Shown: positions 34,618 to 45,213 of the stretch, one piece after another
How the letters are laid out: each line of letters begins with the position of its first letter
How positions within the stretch are numbered: the first letter of the stretch is position 1
Assembly: GCA_019059635.1 (NCBI GenBank)
Contig: JAGVRJ010000007.1
Location: 1,612,001-1,676,000, forward strand
Direction of reading: 5' to 3'
Length of the DNA: 64,000 nt
Source of the DNA: Proales similis
Taxonomy: Eukaryota; Rotifera; Eurotatoria; Ploima; Proalidae
Translations under genes and position numbers: made by a program
Notes under the pieces: generated by a model
Database searches by the model: none
What the model saw: only the letters and a program-made list of their open reading frames with translations
Told to the model about the DNA's origin: nothing

Positions 34618-37001
34618 ATGAAGCCAAAAGTGTCATTCGATTTGTCGAATGTAAACAAAGCGTTTGATGGCGATCAGTCACTAGAACTAAAAGAGACAGT
34701 AACAGCAGTTCAAGCCAAACCGGTAAGCACAACAGATGCCGAGTGGAACAGTCCCGTTGAGTACATCATGACAACCATAGGCAAGAGCCCTCAGATTTCT
34801 TCTCGAGCCAACAGCTCGTTTTTAAAACCCGTTGAAAACAGGCTACACAGTCGGTCTGGGCAATGTGTGGCGATTCCCGTATCTCTGCTACAAGAACGGT
34901 GGCAGTACGTGAAAGCCCCCTTTTGCTTGTCAGCGCTCTTTCTCATCTAGCTCTCTCTCTAAGGTGCATTCTTGATCGCCTTCCTCACAATCCTGCTGAC
35001 TATCGGTCTGCCGCTCAAGTTCCTGGAGACCACGGTGGCGCAGTACTCCAAGATGGGCGCGCTCGACGTGTGGCACCTGTCGCCTGTGCTCAAGGGCGTC
35101 GGTGCGACAACACTGGCCATCTCGGCCGGCATCAGCTACTACTACAACATCCTGATCGCCTGGTCGCTCATCTATCTCGTCTCGTCGTTCATCCCCAAGC
35201 TGCCGTGGAGTGCATGCGACTTTTACTGGAACGACGAGAACTGCTGCTCTACCTTCGACGCGGCCTCGGTCAACGGCTCCATAGTACGCCAGTGCTCGGC
35301 GAACCCCGAGTCGGCCACCAGCCAGTTCTTCAGGTGCGCTCTATCTCTCTTTGAGTCTGACTCGTCGCATTTGTCTCATTGAGAATGTCAATCAGGAACT
35401 ATATCCTGGAGATGCCGGACGCGATGGACGATTTCACTTTGAACTGGAAGCTGGTGCTTGCCTACTTCATCGCCTGGCTGGCCGTGTTTGTGTTTCTGGC
35501 GCGAGGCGTACAGTCGTTGGGCAAGTAAGCATCTCTGTCTGTTTCCCAAGTTTACCATTTATGGGCTGAATCGTTCTTTTCTTGCCTTGTAGAGTGTCCT
35601 ACTTCACCGCCCTGTTTCCTTACTTTGTGATCATAGCCCTCATAATTCGCGGGGTGACTCTGGATGGAGCCATTCTCGGTATACGAGAGTACATCTTGAA
35701 AATTAATGTGAACAAACTTCTCTCACTCGGCGTAAGACAAAACTTTTCTTAATTTGAACGGAAAACTTGCAATTATCTAATCAGACGTGGATCGATGCCG
35801 CGAGCCAGTGTTACTACAGTTTGGGAATATCCCAAGGCAGCTTGTACACTCTTGGCAAGCATAACAAGTTTCACTTCAACCATCAAAAGTGAGTTCTTGT
35901 CTCCATCCATTATCTTCACCAAAGCCAGTTCAATCCCCCTCTCTACAGATCCACTGTCCTAGTTACCATCCTCGACGGTCTGACCGGAATCATGGCCGGA
36001 CTTGCCATCTACTCCAGTGAGTTGCTCCTTCTCCTTTCTCATCATCCTTTATCTTTCTTAACTGATTTATTTTCAGTCCTGGGGTACATGGCGCAGCAGA
36101 TCGGCGTGGGTGTGAACGAGCTGTCGGTCGCTGGGCCTGGTCTCACATTCATCGTCTACCCCGAGGCGTTGACTTTGATGCCGTTCCCTTGGATCTGGTG
36201 TATTGCTTTCTTTCTCATGATGATAACCATTGGTTTTGGCAGCATGCTCAGCACGGTCGAGTGTGTCTTTGACTCTCTTATTGACGCCTTCAAGAGCAAA
36301 ATCAACACACGCCGTAAAGAAATGGCCTTTCGGTTTGTGGGCTGTATGACTTTCTTCGTCTTTGGCTTTCCTCTTGTTTCTCGGGTAATTCTGCTTCATT
36401 CTACAAGCATTAAATGGCTCCTCTTTAATTATTTTCCAGAGTAGCCTCTACGTCCAGAATCTTGTTGATTCTTATATTGGTGTTCTTCCTCTCTTGATTT
36501 GCACATTTTTAGAAGCGTTCGGCATTTGCTGGATATACGGCGTGAAGCGTATGAGAGAAGATCTTAAGCTCATGCTCGGAAAGTACCCGCTCAAGTATTT
36601 TACCGTCACGTTCACTTTGGCACCTATCATAACTGGAGTATGACCATTTCTTTTTTCTGATTTCTTTATTTCCTTTTCGAATTCGTTTTTTTTTTGAAGA
36701 TTGTTACAATTTTTTCGATCATTTCTCTTCCACCGGTTACATTGGGCGACTATGAATATCCCTTCGCCGCTCATCTAATTGGATGGATTATCGTCGTTGG
36801 CTCATTGATTCCCATTCCAATTTATTTCGTGAAACGCGTTTACCAACTGTTTAAGCAAAACAAGATTCGAAGTTTAGCAGCGGTTAGTCACAGCATGCGA
36901 TGAGAATTCAGGATTAGTTTTTTTCTCAAAACTCTTATTTTTAGTGGCGAGAGTCTGACAAAGAGTGGCAGCCGGCCATCCCTTCCGATCAGAGATTATG
37001 A
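34618..37001 (+). CDS. SLC6 symporter B
   Basis: Second tandem SLC6 gene. Exons: 34618-34780, 34842-34904, 34964-35333, 35396-35524, 35593-35731, 35785-35888, 35949-36016, 36077-36384, 36440-36637, 36700-36882, 36945-37001; 593 residues. Intron 1 is GC-AG, fixed by phase and by the homologous GT-AG junctions in copies A and D. TM1 [20 protein letters not shown]; loop 2 WSACDFYWNDENCC with an NGS glycosylation site; TM6 LGISQGSLYTLGKHNKF; TM8 [18 protein letters not shown]. Exons 2-4 are strongly G/C-ending, unlike copy A. It is nearly identical to copy C from late exon 1 to about base 36300 apart from a diverged patch (35705-35818), then the two part. An in-frame ATG also exists at 34585. AATAAA at 37231-37236. 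Confidence 0.93.
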
Positions 37002-39068
37002 AAGCGGCAGAATAATTCGCTTTAGACTTTCCGTTTTTTGCTCTTATTAGTCAAGACAGCGTAGAAATGAATGATTTTGATGGCATAGGCATGTTCGTTA
37101 TTATTTGAAGAAAGCTCAGCTAAGACTTTAGTCGCTGGTGAAACGTCAGTCTTAGTCTACAATCGGAAGTTTAAATACCAGTTGAAGCGACACGTTTTAT
37201 CTTTTCAAGCTTCTTCAAATTCGAGCTTGTAATAAAGTTTTTCTCTTAGCACAAACAGTTGAATAATTTTCTTGCATTGAGATCAGGTCTCCACGTGCAT
37301 TAAAATGCGTCTCATTAAACAAGGTAAAGGTTTATCAAAATTTTGTTTTTTACGATCTGTGTTTAACTACTAGCCTGTTTAAACAGAGATCGAGCAAAGC
37401 GGAGGCATTTAGACAAGCGTCGAATGCTTTAAGCTTTTGCTGACAAGTTCAAATAACAAACAAACAAATGAAACTTGCAATACAGCTCGGCACAATAGGA
37501 CAGACACTCAGCGTTGGTTGACAACAGACCAAGAGAATTCGCGAATGAAGCAAATTGAAGAAAATCCTGACAACGTTCTTGTCTTCATCGAATCGATGAC
37601 CTACTGGCCATCTGTTATCTCAAAGAATTTATCAAACGCCCTCTCAAAACTTGTCCTTAATTATTGGCCTGCCTTCTCCGTCTCCTCCCTCCTTGGCTTA
37701 TGAAAGGTGTCTGATTAAGCGTTTTACAAGGCCATGAGTCCAAGCAGAGGACTTGTTTATTGGTTTATTGGATGTGAGTTAAAAGATTGCTTCGTTTGCT
37801 TGCCCCCACCCCCCTGATCGGCCGAATGAGCAATAATGCGCGGGTGTCGAGGCCGTTTTGATGAATAAATACGCTGTTTTCATTTGCCATTTCAGAGCTT
37901 CGATTCGATCAAGGATTTTCAAAAACAAAAAGAAAGATCTGAAAGAAATTAGATTTGGCCTTGCAGCATGGCTGGATGTGCGGGCGTTGATCCCAGTATC
38001 AAAGTGTGGTTGCATAACAGCTGCCCTGGCCCATGCAAGCAAGTGTTTGCGACCTTACTGGATAGTAAAATTAATGCTGATTAAGAGATTTTGTTAAATG
38101 CCGGCTTGGGTTTTAAATTACCCTTGAACGCTCGGTCTCTCTCTCTCTCTCACTCGTTCTCTTGATATGTGTATGTATGAATAAATGTTTACTTAAACGA
38201 CTGATATTTGAATGTGATTTCCTAATGAGAGAATTTATCTTGCTTTATTTTCTCACTTGGTTTTATCGGCTATTTACATTCAGCGTCGCAAGTGTTCAAC
38301 CAACAACCGAGTAAAGAGCCAATGTCATCAAAACGAGTCCGACCGACTATTAAATAGTTCAAGGCGCGTCTGGTCCTCACGTTTCCTGATAGCATCGACG
38401 TTATAAAAAGGTGATAGCCGACTGAGGGCCAACTTCAAACTTTTGAACGCGCCATCACTTGGCTTTTCATTTTATTTTTCAATCCTACTCCGCCCTCGCT
38501 TCTCAGGCTTTCTATTTTTTTCCCTTTACTCGTATCGTGCGTTTACATGTCTATCAGTTGTGTTTTACTTGCCTTAGGGGCCAAATTAAGCAATAAACGC
38601 GAATATTCATCTAATCGTTGATTGGATATTTGATTAGCGAGTCACAGTCACAATGATCATGCAAGCATCACCGATCGGCAATCGCGGCAGCAATCGGTTA
38701 AATGCGAGTATTTAGAAAATGGAAGCGCCCGTGTGAAATGTTTGGATTGGGGCACGCAGTCCGCTATCAGATGCGCATTCGCTGCGTGAATGTAACTTTC
38801 ATTCATAATAATCAGCTCGACGCGATAGATTTCCTGGAATATTCCTGGCATGAAGAGAACGAACGAAATCCTTATGCTGGCAATCGAATGCAAAGGAGGC
38901 GCTAAAGTTCGCTGTTACAATGTTAATTATACAAATATTCATATCTAATCTTCATAAGGCAGTATTAAATCACGCTGGCGCCTTGTTTTAGATAAATCAC
39001 AAAGTAGGTTTAGAGATTATTTTGGAGAACGAACAAGAAGCAGTGCCAGACCTAAACAAAAGAAAAAA
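37002..39068. other. Spacer between SLC6-B and SLC6-C
   Basis: About 2.1 kb. It starts with the B 3' UTR (AATAAA 37231-37236), carries a TC repeat at 38136-38151, and shows no SLC6 remnant or other recognisable ORF. The longest ORFs (about 88 codons) look random. Confidence 0.45.
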
Positions 39069-41492
39069 ATGAAGCCAAACAAAGTGATCGATGCTCCGCA
39101 CGAAAACAAAGCGTACGATGGAGCTGAAGCAATTGAAATGGAAAAGTCTCTCGAAAAAGAAGTGAACGAAAAGTCCAAAGACAAAAAACCGATGGTCAGC
39201 ACAACAGATGCCGAGTGGAACAGTCCTATTGAGTACATCATGACAACCATAGGCAAGAGCCCTCAGATTTCTTCTCGAGCCAACAGCTCGTTTTTAAAAC
39301 CCGTTGAAAACAGGCTACACAGTCGGTCTGGGCAATGTGTGGCGGTTCCCGTATCTCTGCTACAAGAACGGTGGCAGTACGTGAAAGCCCCCTTTTGCTT
39401 GTCGGCGCTCTTTCTCATCTAGCTCTCTCTCTAAGGTGCATTCTTGATCGCCTTCCTCACAATCCTGCTGACTATCGGCCTGCCGCTCAAGTTCCTGGAG
39501 ACAACGGTGGCGCAGTACTCCAAGATGGGCGCGCTCGACGTGTGGCACCTGTCGCCTGTGCTCAAGGGCGTCGGTGCGACAACACTGGCCATCTCGGCCG
39601 GCATCAGCTACTACTACAACATCCTGATCGCCTGGTCGCTCATCTATCTCGTCTCGTCGTTCATCCCCAAGCTTCCGTGGAGTGCATGCGACTTTTACTG
39701 GAACGACGAGAACTGCTGCTCTACCTTCGACGCGGCCTCGGTCAACGGCTCCATAGTACGCCAGTGCTCGGCGAACCCCGAGTCGGCCACCAGCCAGTTC
39801 TTCAGGTGCGCTCTATCTCTCTTTGAGTCTGACTCGTCGCATTTGTCTCATTGAGGATGTCAATCAGGAACTATATCTTGGAGATGCCGGACGCGATGGA
39901 CGATTTCACTTTGAACTGGAAGCTGGTGCTTGCATACTTCATCGCTTGGCTGGCCGTGTTTGTGTTTCTGGCGCGAGGCGTTCAGTCGTTGGGCAAGTAA
40001 GCATCTCTGTCTGTGTCTCGCGTTTACCATTTATGGGCTAAATCGTTCTTTTCTTGCCTTGTAGAGTGTCCTACTTCACCGCCTTGTTTCCTTACTTTGT
40101 GATCATAGCCCTCATAATTCGCGGGGTGACTCTGGATGGAGCCATTCTCGGTATACGAGAGTACATCCTGAAAATTAATACTCAGCGTCTATGGTCGATG
40201 ACGGTGAGCAACATTCCCTTTTTAATCCAAAAGGTTTTTTATCTTTCATTTTTTGCCAGACCTGGATTGATGCAGCTAGTCAGTGCTACTTTAGCTTGGG
40301 AATATCCCAAGGCAGTTTGTACACTCTTGGCAAGCATAACAAGTTTCACTTCAACCATCAAAAGTGAGTTCTTGTCTCCATCCATTATCTTCACCAAAGC
40401 CAGTTCAATCCCCCTCTCTACAGATCCACTGTCCTAGTTACCATCCTCGACGGTCTCACCGGAATCATGGCCGGACTGGCCATCTACTCCAGTGAGTTGC
40501 TCCTTCTCCTTTCTCATGATCATTTGTCTTCTTCAACTAATTGCCTTTCAGTCCTGGGGTACATGGCGCAGCAGATCGGCGTGGGCGTGAACGAGCTGTC
40601 GGTCGCTGGGCCTGGTCTCACATTCATCGTCTACCCCGAGGCGTTGACTCTGATGCCGTTCCCTTGGATCTGGTGTATTGCTTTCTTTCTCATGATGATA
40701 ACCATTGGTTTTGGCAGCATGCTCAGCACGGTCGAGTGTGTCTTTGACTCTCTTATTGACGCCTTCAAGAGCAAACTCAACACCCATCGCAAAGAAATGA
40801 TCTTTCGGTTTGTGTGCTGTATGGCCTTTTTCCTATTAGGCCTGCCGTTGGCAACCAGGGTTAGTTTTTTCCAAGCTTCTCTTAAATCTTTATTTTAACC
40901 GTCCACGGGTGTTTTAGAGTAGCTTGTACGTCCAGAATTTGGTTGACTCGTACATATCTGGTCTTCCTCTGTTGATCTGCACATTCTTAGAAGCGCTTGG
41001 ATTCGGGTGGATCTATGGCGTTAAACGGCTCCGAGAAGACTTGAAACTCATGCTCGGAAAATATCCGTTTAAATATTTCTCCGTTACCTTTACCCTGGCC
41101 CCAATCATCACTGGTGTAAGCTTTCTGCTTTCTTTTTATAATTTTTATTTATTTTGACTTTTGTTTCCTATTTACAGATTGTCACCGTCTTCTCGATTAT
41201 TACCATGCCTCCTGTTACTCTAGGTGACTATGAGTATCCACTAGCGGCCAACATCGCCGGCTGGATTTTGGTTGTGCTTGCACTTTGTCCTATCCCAATT
41301 TTCTTTGTCATACGTGTGTATCGGCTGTCGTCCCAAGGCTTGTTGGGCAGCTTAGACGCTGTAAGATTTTTATTTTTAAAATTTTTATAAAAACTCTTAA
41401 CACAGTGTTGGAATGTTAAGTGGCGATTGCCCGACGAGAAATGGGTTCCTGCTCTTCCTCCAGGTGAAAAGCTTGAAGATATCCGAGTGTGA
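39069..41492 (+). CDS. SLC6 symporter C
   Basis: Third tandem SLC6 gene, same exon plan as B: 39069-39252, 39314-39376, 39436-39805, 39868-39996, 40065-40203, 40260-40363, 40424-40491, 40552-40859, 40918-41115, 41178-41360, 41421-41492; 605 residues. Intron 1 is again GC-AG. Exon 3 encodes the same protein as exon 3 of copy B with about three silent changes, and introns 1 and 2 differ by none and one base. Beyond about base 40775 it diverges (SKLNTHRKEMIFRF against SKINTRRKEMAFRF in B). The N-terminal 45 residues and the C-terminal exon (ending KLEDIRV) are also distinct. The transport core is intact, so it is presumably functional. AATAAA at 41766-41771 and 41789-41794. Confidence 0.93.
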
Positions 41493-42324
41493 TTTGCTTG
41501 AATGTTTCCCTACCTTATCAAAAACTCGTTTTTTATGTCTTTTAACCTTTTTTCATAATTTTCATTCTGAATCTTGTGCGTTTGCTTTTATCATCTTTTT
41601 ATTTTGTTTTATTTCTGTATGAACAATTATCGCCTGATTTATTACGATCATCAATACGCGCTTAGAGCTAACTTTTTTTAAAGGCCTAGATCCTTTTACT
41701 AAACCCCTAACGCTTGTTGAACAAAAAAATTCAAATTGCTTCTCAACTAAAAATGCAAATGCACAAATAAACAATAAACGAACTGTCTAATAAAGTCTTA
41801 CGAGCAATGAAAAGTCCAAAGTTTTTTGTACAGAGATGCCAGAGAGCTTTAAGTGGGTTATCAAGTGCGTCAGAATTTTGCGCTGAGCGGTATGAACAGA
41901 GCCGCTCAGCATAATCGGGTAGGCGTCACATTTTCCATAAAAGGCACCGCCTAGACTGAACAGGCGGCCCGAGGCGGCCTCTTGCAACACCAAGGCTAGA
42001 CTTAATACCAGCAAGTAGACGGCGCCGGCAGCGGCTGATTCTGCTCATGCTGCCATGCATTATCGAGGGCACGCCGATGCATAAGAAGTTGCGTCTAATT
42101 ACTATCCTGAAGGCTCGGTCTTCTGTTTGTTTCTGAGCCTTTTCGAGATGATAAAGAACTGCGCAAATATTCTTCTGCAAGAGCGAACTTATCTTTCGCT
42201 TGCGAAATGCCGTCGTCATTATTTATTTGCTCGCGCATCCTCTTCAATGCTCAATGCTCTTGTTATTATTTACTTATGCTGGTTTTTAGAATCAGACAAA
42301 GTTGCGCAAAACTTGCAAATCGAT
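41493..42324. other. Spacer between SLC6-C and SLC6-D
   Basis: About 830 bp with the C 3' UTR (AATAAA 41766, 41789). On the minus strand 42035-41787 reads as a hydrophobic stretch followed by a short polar tail, reminiscent of a secreted peptide, but it has no in-frame ATG and no confident upstream exon, so no gene is called. Confidence 0.35.
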
Positions 42325-45056
42325 ATGACTGTGATCAATTCGAATGTCAAAGCCGAGCCGGCCGAGCAAAAAACCCATAACAAAGAGTGGTCAAATCCAA
42401 TTGAGTTTCTTATGACCTGCATTGGTGATCTAACATTTCTTGGATCGATTTCGATCGGTTTGGTTTTAAGCTTTTGCCAAAAATTTAGGCTTTGCCGTTG
42501 GCTTGGGCAACGTTTGGAGGTGATTCTGAAATTCAAGCTCTTTCTTTCATTTTGCGCATTCTCAAATGTTCAACCTTCAAGATTTCCATATTTATGCTTT
42601 AAAAACGGCGGAAGTAAGTTCAAGTCGCTTTTCGCGCTAGCCAGCACAAAAACTAATTGAAATTTTCTGCACTCAAGGCGCGTTTGTGATTGCATTCTTG
42701 TCTATGCTTTTCATAATTGGTCTCCCGATGTTTTTTCTCGAAATCACTTTGGCACAGTATTCGAAATTTGGCCCCTCTGACGTATGGAAAGTGGTGCCAC
42801 TTATTCGAGGTGAGGAATTCACAGAGTTTGCTGCTCAACTTTCAAACGAACTGACGAACTGATTGTAAAAGGAGTTGGAGTCTGCTCGTTCATCATCGCC
42901 GGCTTCGTTTCGCTCTACTACAACGTGATCATAAGCTATTCTCTCATTTATGCCATCTCTTCTTTCCTCCCTAAACTTCCCTGGACTTCGTGCGAGTTTT
43001 TCTGGAACGACGAGAAATGCTGCAGTGCAAGCGAGACTCGATTGATTGGCGGCAATCTGACTACAACAGCATGTGCAGTCGGCACCGAGTCTCCTGCCAG
43101 ACAATACTTTAAGTACACGCTTCTAAACAATCAAACAGCTGTCGTGTGCGCCAAAGTTCTAATCTGATTGAAAAAGTAACTTTGTCCTAGACATCTCGGA
43201 GGGCGTCGGTGAGTTCGGGGGTATCAATTGGTAAGCTAGACCCGAGTCCACAATGACCAGAGCAGTGTCTGAATCTTGCGGAAAAAAATTAGGAAAATCG
43301 CTCTGAGTTTGTTCTTTTGCTGGCTGCTCATCTTTCTCAGTTTGTCTCGTGGTGTTCAATCGCTCGGAAAGTAGGCATTTGCGACTCTTGTCTCTTGCTC
43401 TCAACCTTTGAATTCAATTGCAACCCTAAAGAGTCTCTTATATCACTGCCATATTTCCCTACTTGATGATATTTGCTTTGATTATCAGAGGAGCCACACT
43501 GCCCGGCGCGATCAAAGGCATTGAGTATTACATTCTGAAGATAAACACCGACAAGCTCATGAGCTTAGGGGTAAATTTTCGTTCGACACTCTGGGCTTAG
43601 AAGCAAGCTTAAGCGAATATCTGACCGAATTCAATATAGACCTGGATTGACGCCATCAATCAGGTCTACTTTTGCCTAAGTATCGCGCAGGGAGGCCTCT
43701 ACACCCTCGGCAGGCACAACAAGTTTAATTACAACCATCAAAGGTATCTCACTCGACAAACATCCAATTTGCTCAATCCAAATATTCAAGCACTTTCAAA
43801 TCAAGATCGAGCCTGTTTGTCGCAGTTCTAGATGGAGTGACCGGTATTTTGGCCGGATTCGCCATTTTCTCGGGTAATTGACCACCCAATCAAGACGGAT
43901 TCGATGATAAATTTCAACAAAAAATTGCCTTCAAGTCCTCGGCTATATGTCGGTGAGAACCGGAATACCGGTCGACAAACTTGCAGTGGGTGGGCCAGGC
44001 CTTTCGTTCATCGTCTATCCGGAAGCTCTCTCTCTGATGCCCTTCCCTTGGATCTGGTGTATTTTCTTTTTCCTTATGATGATCACTATTGGATGCGGAA
44101 GCATATTTTCATGGATGGAATGCGTGCTTGACTCTTCTATTGAGCTCCTTAAAAATTTCCTACACACAAACACTAGAAAAACTGTGTTCCGCTTTGCCGT
44201 CTGCATGGGCTTCTTCTTGGTCGGACTGACTATGGCAACCAGGGTAAGCGTCGGGTCCTCCCTCCCTCTTCCTAGCCGATTTGGAACAAAGTCCTCTTTT
44301 TCTTAAGGCTGGTCTCTACATCGAAAACCTGCTCGACAACTACGTTACTGGCTACCCGGTCTTATTGTCCGTCGCCCTGGAATCGATTTGCATCGGTAAA
44401 TTATTTTCTAATTGAGCCGCGATGCGCAACTTCAAACTTATTCAATGATTCATTTAGGCTACATTTACGGTAAAGCTTGCTTAAATAGATAAACCTCGAT
44501 TTGCGTGCTAAGCGATAATCGACGAGATTAGGCGTCGATCGGCTCAGAAAGGATCTTGAGCTCATGCTTCAAAAAAGGCCCAACTTCATCTGGACGATTT
44601 GCTTCAAAGTTCTCACACCTCTCGGTGCTTGGGTAAACGCAGTTTCATTCGCTCGTTTGAATCAACACTCTGAGGTGAAATTGATTGCTCGTTGAAGGCT
44701 GGACTCATCATTGCGATAATTGCACGCAACCCAGTAAAATTGAATGAGTACGAATATCCAATCGGAGCGCATCTGGTCGGTTGGTTGGTTGTGATTCTTA
44801 TTCTGTTGCCGTTGCCCATATTCTGCTACAAATCCTATCGCGATCTCGGATTCAGAGGAGTAAGTAGTTCATTTCATTTCTGTAAACAAGCGTCTCCATA
44901 AAGCATGCACAAATCTCACAGCTGTTCAGACCTCATCCCGAATGGAAGCCGGCCATCGATATAAACATTGACGAGTCTTGCCGCTCGACTCAGACCTTGC
45001 CAGTCAACAGCCGGGTTGAAATCTTGCCGCGTGACAAAGGCGACCTTCTGGCATGA
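42325..45056 (+). CDS. SLC6 symporter D (most divergent copy)
   Basis: Fourth tandem SLC6 gene. Exons: 42325-42424, 42489-42519, 42582-42613, 42678-42809, 42872-43112, 43177-43230, 43293-43370, 43432-43570, 43640-43743, 43806-43873, 43936-44243, 44308-44395, 44458-44469, 44532-44632, 44698-44859, 44922-45056; in phase, 594 residues. TM1 [20 protein letters not shown]; loop 2 [16 protein letters not shown]6 [19 protein letters not shown]8 [18 protein letters not shown]. Exon 13 is a 12-nt micro-exon encoding most of GYIYG. Exon 6 begins at an AAAAAG acceptor (43176), the only choice that keeps frame. The C-terminal tail is longer and ends GDLLA. AATAAA at 45173-45178, close to the end of the opposing gene. 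Confidence 0.9.
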
Positions 45057-45172
45057 TCAGGTTCTGAGTAGAAACCAATGAATCGTGTCGTTCTTGTAAG
45101 CATGTTGTAGTCCAACTAACTCTATGTTTGAACTAAATTGTCCCAAAATTGACGTTGTGAGAAAATTGATTG

Positions 45173-45195
45173 AATAAATCGGAAGCATTTTATTT
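45173..45195. terminator. Adjacent opposing poly(A) signals
   Basis: Plus-strand AATAAA (45173-45178) for SLC6-D and a minus-strand AATAAA (complement within 45188-45195) for the helical-repeat gene lie within about 20 bp, between stops at 45056 (+) and 45214 (-). The two mature 3' ends probably overlap. Confidence 0.5.
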
Positions 45196-45213
45196 ATGCA
45201 ATAAACATTAAGT

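Noticed and set aside
41787-42035. Minus-strand stretch with a hydrophobic leader (VYLLVLSLALVLQEAASG) and a short polar tail, like a secreted peptide.
   Set aside because: The frame has no ATG, and no donor of the right phase with an upstream start was found in the neighbouring DNA, so it cannot be supported as a gene.
43113-43230. Apparent frameshift in SLC6-D between exons 5 and 6 (using the acceptor CTAG at 43190).
   Set aside because: The upstream acceptor AAAAAG at 43176 restores the frame and yields NNFVLDIS, aligning with the other copies, so the gene is intact.
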